The notes under the pieces are model-generated. The model was given only the letters and a program-made list of their open reading frames with translations. It was not told the origin of the DNA and did no database searches. Below, one piece after another: positions 60,101 to 64,000 of a stretch of 64,000 bases of DNA (position 1 is the stretch's first letter; every line of letters begins with the position of its first letter). The position numbers and the translations under genes are program-made. The stretch is from Marchantia polymorpha subsp. ruderalis (taxonomy: Eukaryota > Streptophyta > Marchantiopsida > Marchantiales > Marchantiaceae). The stretch spans positions 26,623,501 through 26,687,500 of the forward strand of contig AP031355.1 in NCBI GenBank assembly GCA_037833965.1. Reading direction: 5' to 3'.

Positions 60101-61925
60101 CGTCGCCGTGTCTGCACTGTCAGCTGGTAACACCAATCTGCGTGCCTTCTGCTTCGGCCGGCTGTATGGCTCGCACAGCGGCCGCGGTCGAATGGGAGCA
60201 GAGGGTTCTTGATGCTGCTCCTCTTCGGACTCTTCCCTCCATCGCCGCTTCCGCGGCACTCGCGCTGCAGGAGTGTGTCTCCCTTCATCCCTCCGTCTTG
60301 ATGGGGTAGAAGTCGGTGACTCCTCCGCATCAGTGTCGACCTCGTTCTCCCGCACATACTTCCCGGGATGGTCGATGGACAATGGCGGAAAATGTTCAAG
60401 CTCCGCCGCTGTCAAACAATTCCGCTGTCGATAAAAATTGATGAGGAAAGGAGAAAGATGGTTTAGAGTTCCCCCCTTCTCCTCAAACGCGTGCTGTCGC
60501 ATCACCCTGTGCAGGATGCTCGCCCAGTGAATTGGAGTTCCCTCGATGACGCACTCCACAAAAGAGACCTGCCACAATGTGATGTAGCAGGCGCGGTGCG
60601 GCTGCAGTAATTGCATCAGCGCCGCGGACAGAGTCCGGCGAAATCGATCCTTGTAATCACGGGTCCTGTACCCATTCTTGGTAGACCTCCCGGTCTTGAA
60701 CAGCTCCACAAATTGCGCCTCCTCTTGCTTGGTCACCTTGATGCTCTCACTGTCGAAAAGGAGATGCCCTGGCATGCCAGCACATCTTCCCAACGCCTGC
60801 GCCCAATCTTGGACTGTCCACCGATCAACATGCGGACGCAATCCGCGCGAGGGTGGTCCCTGTGGCTCTAGCCACTCGCGCACCATATTCGCACAGATGT
60901 AATTCCATCCCCATAGCAAGAAATCGAGCTTTCTTGCTATTAAGCGCTCTTCGAAAGCGCGCAGCCCGTTCTGCGGCAGGCGAAGTGGCACCATCCGCAA
61001 TCTGCTCGGTCTCGTCATTGCGTTCCTGGGGTTCGCTCGCCCGCTCATTCTACTTCCGCACTGTCCGCGTTTCTTTCTCTCTCGGCAAACTCTAATCGCT
61101 CTCAATTCCAAATCACGCGCACTCACTTCTCCCTCAATCAACAAGAAATCTCCTGTGTGACGACGTCGAGAATGGTCCGCAGCCAGCAGATGGATGCGCG
61201 CAGCGCGCACAAGAGATTGGAATCGCGAATTCAAGAATGGGACGTTCTCCGCCGCTCGGTCGAAGGTCATGGTCGGCTCTTGGTCGTGAAGAACGTCTCA
61301 CTTGATGGCCGCGCCGGCTGTACGCTGGAACGGTCTTCGCTCTCACGCGCGGCTTCACGCTCCGCCGTCGTCGATTAAACTCTCACGCTCGAATTGGCGG
61401 ATTTGAACTCCGCGAGCGTGTCACCCTGTGGACATGGGGGCGTAGCGCCGAAGGCGAGTTTTCCGCCTTGCGCGGTACACTTGTTCGTACCGCCCCTCGG
61501 CCAATCTCCTTCTGCCTTGACGCGTGTGTCCGCATGTCGGACAAAAATTCAACTCCTGCCTGTGCGCAGGCAGGGGCCTCGGCGGATTCTCCGCCGGCGC
61601 GGAACTTGAACATCCTCCTGTGCACAGGCGTTCGCCTGTGCGCAGGCGAATTCCGTCCGCGGCGCTGCGCTGGCGCGGAAGGCGTTGACCGTGGTCAGCC
61701 GTCTCCGTCCAGTCTGTCCGTTCCTTGTCTCTCCGTCGGCGCTTCCGCCGCCGCAACTCCGTCCGTCCAAGAGCGCATCCACCCGGGCCGTCCGCACGGT
61801 CCGTACCTGTTGGATTACTCTGGCGGCTCTTCCGACGTACGCGGCGCTGCGCTGGCGCGGAAGGCGCCGTACACTTTCTACCTCACAAGGCGCATTTCTA
61901 GGGCCCAAGGCGGATTTTCCGCCGA
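57118..61925 (-). repeat. LTR_B, 5' LTR truncated at its U3 start
   Basis: It is collinear with LTR_C without indels for 4808 bp, with the ORF at the same offset (1015 bp). It lacks the outer 592 bp of U3, including the TGTGGTACC end. The break is at CGA (61923-61925), shared with gag sequence on the other side. Confidence 0.9.
58133..61270 (-). CDS. LTR-encoded 1045-aa coiled-coil protein (LTR_B copy)
   Basis: Same length as the LTR_C copy and four residue differences by direct comparison (SSDRR/SADRR, HSGQS/HLGQS, VITLL/VIPLL, GELAK/GELTK). Domain layout as in the LTR_C copy. Both copies are fully open. Because this LTR is the upstream one for gag-pol, the ORF here lies before the LTR promoter and would need another promoter to be transcribed. 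The copy in the downstream LTR lies within the genomic RNA. Confidence 0.78.
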   Translation of the reverse strand: MTFDRAAENVPFLNSRFQSLVRAARIHLLAADHSRRRHTGDFLLIEGEVSARDLELRAIRVCRERKKRGQCGSRMSGRANPRNAMTRPSRLRMVPLRLPQNGLRAFEERLIARKLDFLLWGWNYICANMVREWLEPQGPPSRGLRPHVDRWTVQDWAQALGRCAGMPGHLLFDSESIKVTKQEEAQFVELFKTGRSTKNGYRTRDYKDRFRRTLSAALMQLLQPHRACYITLWQVSFVECVIEGTPIHWASILHRVMRQHAFEEKGGTLNHLSPFLINFYRQRNCLTAAELEHFPPLSIDHPGKYVRENEVDTDAEESPTSTPSRRRDEGRHTPAARVPRKRRWREESEEEQHQEPSAPIRPRPLCEPYSRPKQKARRLVLPADSADTATIATEIGSASPERREEARTTAGATGHAATSSGERPPTGQGPPELPRAMRTEAPFAHRRTSADGRASSDRRTQVDVDLRLRVGRSSPPVHRRSPVHRSPVHRTPPHVPPVHRQESPPFQRRKGKEPAEEPPTRHRPSGPDPPAHHAPQFAPSAPGPSSRGDTSRERAEAAPSAGSPPIDAPSAVGPIGQGTSGVRPPAMSPSAIDVRGATPAADKAPANAPAHGPSTAPTDRSREQQTEERSDCPRDEISIRDAQSNPAQPPSAQSPSATDDGDRENAVGNQPASDGDAARVHSPSALDILATSSEAAAVPSQAVHVEDVQPHSGQSPTQSMATEILHSDDDDGGSTEEMSGAEDTEEEEEEIVGAPAAALSEQVITLLRYLDRKVDKYADPLQPGSYIELVRRRTRTKVHTSKLLARVDQELRDLKEKHECLWGQYKLNQKFYKHSEKMKDEKLGELAKEQVKVKEALDSEQAQNRILSEELVRQTRLLEQCQLARQADEELIRSLQSECGELRAQRAEAESQLVTIEEDRRKEADRTKVETARRVAHCLKGYAHWEVKAQEKLTLREFELRAAGLLSGDSRSRRKVAKKLEAFLSKAQDTMSALEGEVSAALQRLGLRSRAEEWQGRELVRGSRPRRRRSTGSAECSVAWFRAGV

Positions 61926-62463
61926 AGGAACTTCTCCTTCTGCTGGGCCCATGTTGTCAACCCAGTCGGATCGATGCTCTCGTGATTATACCAACTCCTC
62001 GCTTTCTTCCGCAGAAGGCTTGGAAAGATCCTTAGTCGGTCGTCGTCTGCGATCTCGCGATTGGCAATAGACACTGACTCGAATAACTTGATGTATGAAT
62101 CTGCATCGTCGTCATCCCCACTCCCTTTGTACTTCGGGTAGGAATGTTTAGTAATCGGCTGAGGTAGCCGCACATTGGCTTGTCCGTCCGCCATCGGTGT
62201 GTCTGTCGACGGTCCTCGGGCGGTCGGTTCTACTTCACTAGGCGGGTCCGTGCAAGGAATATCTAGTAGAACTGTAAGCACCAAGTTTGGTTCCGAGTCG
62301 CCGGGGGTAGGTTCCCCAAGGATGTCGGCCGAACTAGGCTTAGGTACTCTTTTTGGTGTTTTCTTGGTTTGACGCCGTGTCTCTTCCACGGCCTTCTCTG
62401 AATCTCGTCGGACTTGCGGACAGCCCTAGCACTTAGATTGCTCCCGCCAGCCCCAGTCGACAT
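61923..62463 (-). pseudogene. Gag N-terminal fragment of a sister element
   Basis: It matches the first 180 or so codons of gag from the ATG (62463). A single base is missing near 62411, where gag 1 has GGAAC and this copy GGAC, which shifts the frame after about 17 codons. Residue differences (for example NREIADD, WAQQKEK) show it is not simply a duplicate of the adjacent gag. It is fused to LTR_B at 61923-61925. Confidence 0.85.
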
Positions 62464-62510
62464 TCACCGAGCATGGCTGCTCGTAAAAACCCCGGTGTTG
62501 ACGCAACTGT

Positions 62511-62527
62511 CCCCGGCAGCGGCGCCA
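62511..62527 (-). promoter_or_regulatory. Second primer-binding site, tRNA-Asp type
   Basis: Same 17 bases as at 57079-57095, again 22 nt from the LTR end (62550). Confidence 0.83.
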
Positions 62528-62549
62528 AAAAGAAGTTGTCGGCTTCTTA

Positions 62550-62746
62550 TGTAATAACCCACTAAAGGCTAAAACTGCAATATAGTGGTAGAAAGGTCGA
62601 ACCCACAGGGACAGAGGAACACACAGGGTACAAAGTGTCACGTTTAACAGACTATTGATGAGTTTGAATTCTCAGGCGACTGTCACTCCCAGAAATACTG
62701 CAAGTGTCCACTCGGAGCGCACTCGGAGGTCGCACAGTGCAGCGTA

Positions 62747-62777
<31 letters not shown>

Positions 62778-64000
62778 CACAACCCAGAGATCCGTTAGGA
62801 CCTCTACTTCAGGATTTCAGGGGGAAAGTCTCTCGCGAGCACACTCGGCGAAGCTGCGGGTAGTGACTTCCAACTCCGGCTTTTACAACACTTCCACTAG
62901 CTTGCTGCTAGTGTAGGAAACCCGGTTTGGACTGCCTACTTCGGATCGAAGTCACTCATACGCGGTGAACAACACTCTCAACTCACAAAACGCGCAGAGA
63001 ACACAGGTCCGCACTGAAGGACTCACTGTGAAACATTCCAGTAACACAACAACAGTCTATTGAAGAGTTTGAATTCTCAGGCACTTGTCATTCCCAGAAA
63101 TACTACAGGGGTTACCCTCAAGGCACCTGCTGCAGCGTAACCTGAATTTACAACCAAGGCTTACACGAAGTAGCAAAACTTCACTTTGGCATTCAGGGGA
63201 AAAATCCCAAGGAGTACAATCAGAAAGAAACACTCGAAGGTGTAGGGGCGAAACTGTTCAAGTATCTAACTAGTCACTGGCTCTGAGCATCGGCAGTCAC
63301 CCGCAGGTGCAGATCCGAACTACTCAAGTCTCTAACCAATGTACTAGCTCTGAACATTCGGCCGCAGGCCTTCAGCTACAAAATGCGGAACGCTAAGTTG
63401 TAACTCCTCGTGCGTGGTGACAGAACTCAAGGACACAAACACGCAAAGGAAATGGGTTCCTGATCTATACTTCTGAGTTTGGGAAAGAACCCCAGGCAAA
63501 ACGCCTGGAACTATTTTATACCTTCTAAGTCCTACTAGCACTACACTGCACTACGCTACACGCCTGCACGGAACCACGCTACACTACACTCCGCGGATCC
63601 TGTACTACGTCTCCTGCGCGGCCGACTGCCGCGCACTAACTCCCTACCCTGCCACTCTTCCGCTCGACTACGCAGTCCCAACCGCTGCAACGCCGCGGAC
63701 ACCTCCCCCTCGAGGGCGGACATGGTATCCTGTGCCTTCGACAGAAAGGCCTCGAGCTTCTTCGCTACCTTCCGCCGACTCCTACTGTCGCCTGACAACA
63801 ACCCGGCTGCGCGCAATTCAAACTCACGCAGTGTGAGTTTCTCCTGCGCCTTCACTTCCCAGTGGGCGTAGCCCTTGAGACAGTGGGCGACTCGCCTCGC
63901 CGTCTCCACCTTCGTGCGATCCGCCTCCTTCCTGCGATCCTCTTCAATGGTCACTAATTGCGATTCGGCTTCAGCACGTTGCGCCCTCAATTCGCCACAC
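62550..64000 (-). repeat. LTR_A, partial (continues past the window)
   Basis: It begins TGTAATAACCC and includes R-U5, a CA microsatellite at about 62747-62772 and the TATA box at 63511-63520. It lacks the short CCTGAAACTA segment next to the CA repeat, and several bases match the older LTR at 44415 rather than LTR_B or LTR_C. Confidence 0.88.
63556..64000 (-). CDS. LTR-encoded coiled-coil protein, C-terminal part (LTR_A copy)
   Basis: The last 147 or so codons of the LTR ORF are open to the window edge, with the same coiled-coil sequence and stop as in LTR_B and LTR_C. The remainder lies outside the window. Confidence 0.7.
   Translation of the reverse strand, partial: CGELRAQRAEAESQLVTIEEDRRKEADRTKVETARRVAHCLKGYAHWEVKAQEKLTLREFELRAAGLLSGDSRSRRKVAKKLEAFLSKAQDTMSALEGEVSAALQRLGLRSRAEEWQGRELVRGSRPRRRRSTGSAECSVAWFRAGV

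Larger units (their letters stand above)
45943..64000 (-). mobile_element. Composite giant-LTR Ty3/gypsy retrotransposon (runs off the window)
   Basis: Reading on the minus strand from the right edge: LTR_A (partial, 64000-62550), PBS, gag fragment (62463-61923), truncated LTR_B (61925-57118), PBS, gag-protease, leaky stop, pol, PPT, LTR_C (51342-45943). The RT motif FIDDFCVF, the tRNA-Asp PBS, the D-D35-E integrase and the lack of a chromodomain suggest the non-chromovirus Tat/Athila side of plant Ty3 elements. LTR_B and LTR_C differ at only four of 1045 ORF residues, so the element is young. LTR_A and its gag fragment differ more and come from a sister copy. Confidence 0.88.

Noticed and set aside
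59337..60212. Long antisense ORF (291 codons) opposite the LTR ORF, with equivalents at 48162-49037 and others
   Set aside because: It lies opposite the disordered, palindrome-rich part of the real ORF. The palindromes make both strands stop-poor, and the composition (Cys/Ala/Gln/Gly repeats) is that of read-through repeat DNA.

Overview
The window looks like nuclear DNA of a land plant. It carries intron-containing class III (secretory) peroxidase genes with plant exon structure, an F-box/LRR gene, and a plant-type Ty3/gypsy LTR retrotransposon primed by tRNA-Asp. The species cannot be named from this sequence. Background DNA is AT-rich, with many microsatellites and decayed repeats. The retrotransposon DNA is conspicuously GC-rich.

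Layout. (1) About 1-10.2 kb and 23.95-29.3 kb are two copies of a direct segmental duplication. Each holds an unrecognised minus-strand gene or pseudogene ('gene X') and a plus-strand class III peroxidase. The left copy is split by a 4.75-kb solo LTR (3283-8029) with a 5-bp target duplication CACCT; the right copy preserves the empty site. (2) 10.2-20.6 kb is AT-rich tandemly duplicated DNA with a third gene X remnant and a third peroxidase scrap. (3) 20641-23848 is a shorter, ORF-less solo LTR with target duplication AAATG. (4) 29.3-42.9 kb is mostly non-coding: a MITE-like element, several hairpins, a short tandem duplication, and one convincing two-exon F-box/LRR gene on the minus strand (35566-36889). 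(5) 42.9-64.0 kb is a nest of minus-strand retroelements. A decayed relative (42.9-44.41 kb) was hit by an LTR (44415-45942), and this was hit by a nearly complete element (LTR 45943-51342, PPT, pol, gag-protease, PBS, truncated LTR 57118-61925). That element is fused through a 3-bp microhomology to a gag fragment, PBS and LTR of a sister copy that runs off the window.

The most unusual system is the retrotransposon. Its LTR is 5400 bp, and the U3 part of each LTR contains an intact 1045-codon ORF ending 36 bp before the LTR TATA box. The encoded protein has an N-terminal globular domain, a long disordered middle, an acidic patch and a C-terminal coiled coil. Gag-protease and RT-RNaseH-integrase are in the same frame, separated only by TAG CAA TTA, the tobamovirus-type leaky-stop context. 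The primer-binding site matches tRNA-Asp but lies 22 nt inside the LTR end, behind a perfect small hairpin. A hairpin just downstream of the TATA box shows a compensatory base change between copies. The LTRs are filled with short palindromes that occur in both coding and non-coding parts. A retained but mutated homologue of the LTR ORF in the decayed relative shows the ORF is an old part of the lineage.

The host genes are ordinary. The peroxidases are predicted to be secreted haem enzymes of the cell wall, and the F-box protein a substrate receptor of an SCF ubiquitin ligase. The solo LTR sits about 500 bp upstream of the TATA box of peroxidase 1, in the same orientation. The two peroxidase copies therefore form a natural with/without-LTR pair.
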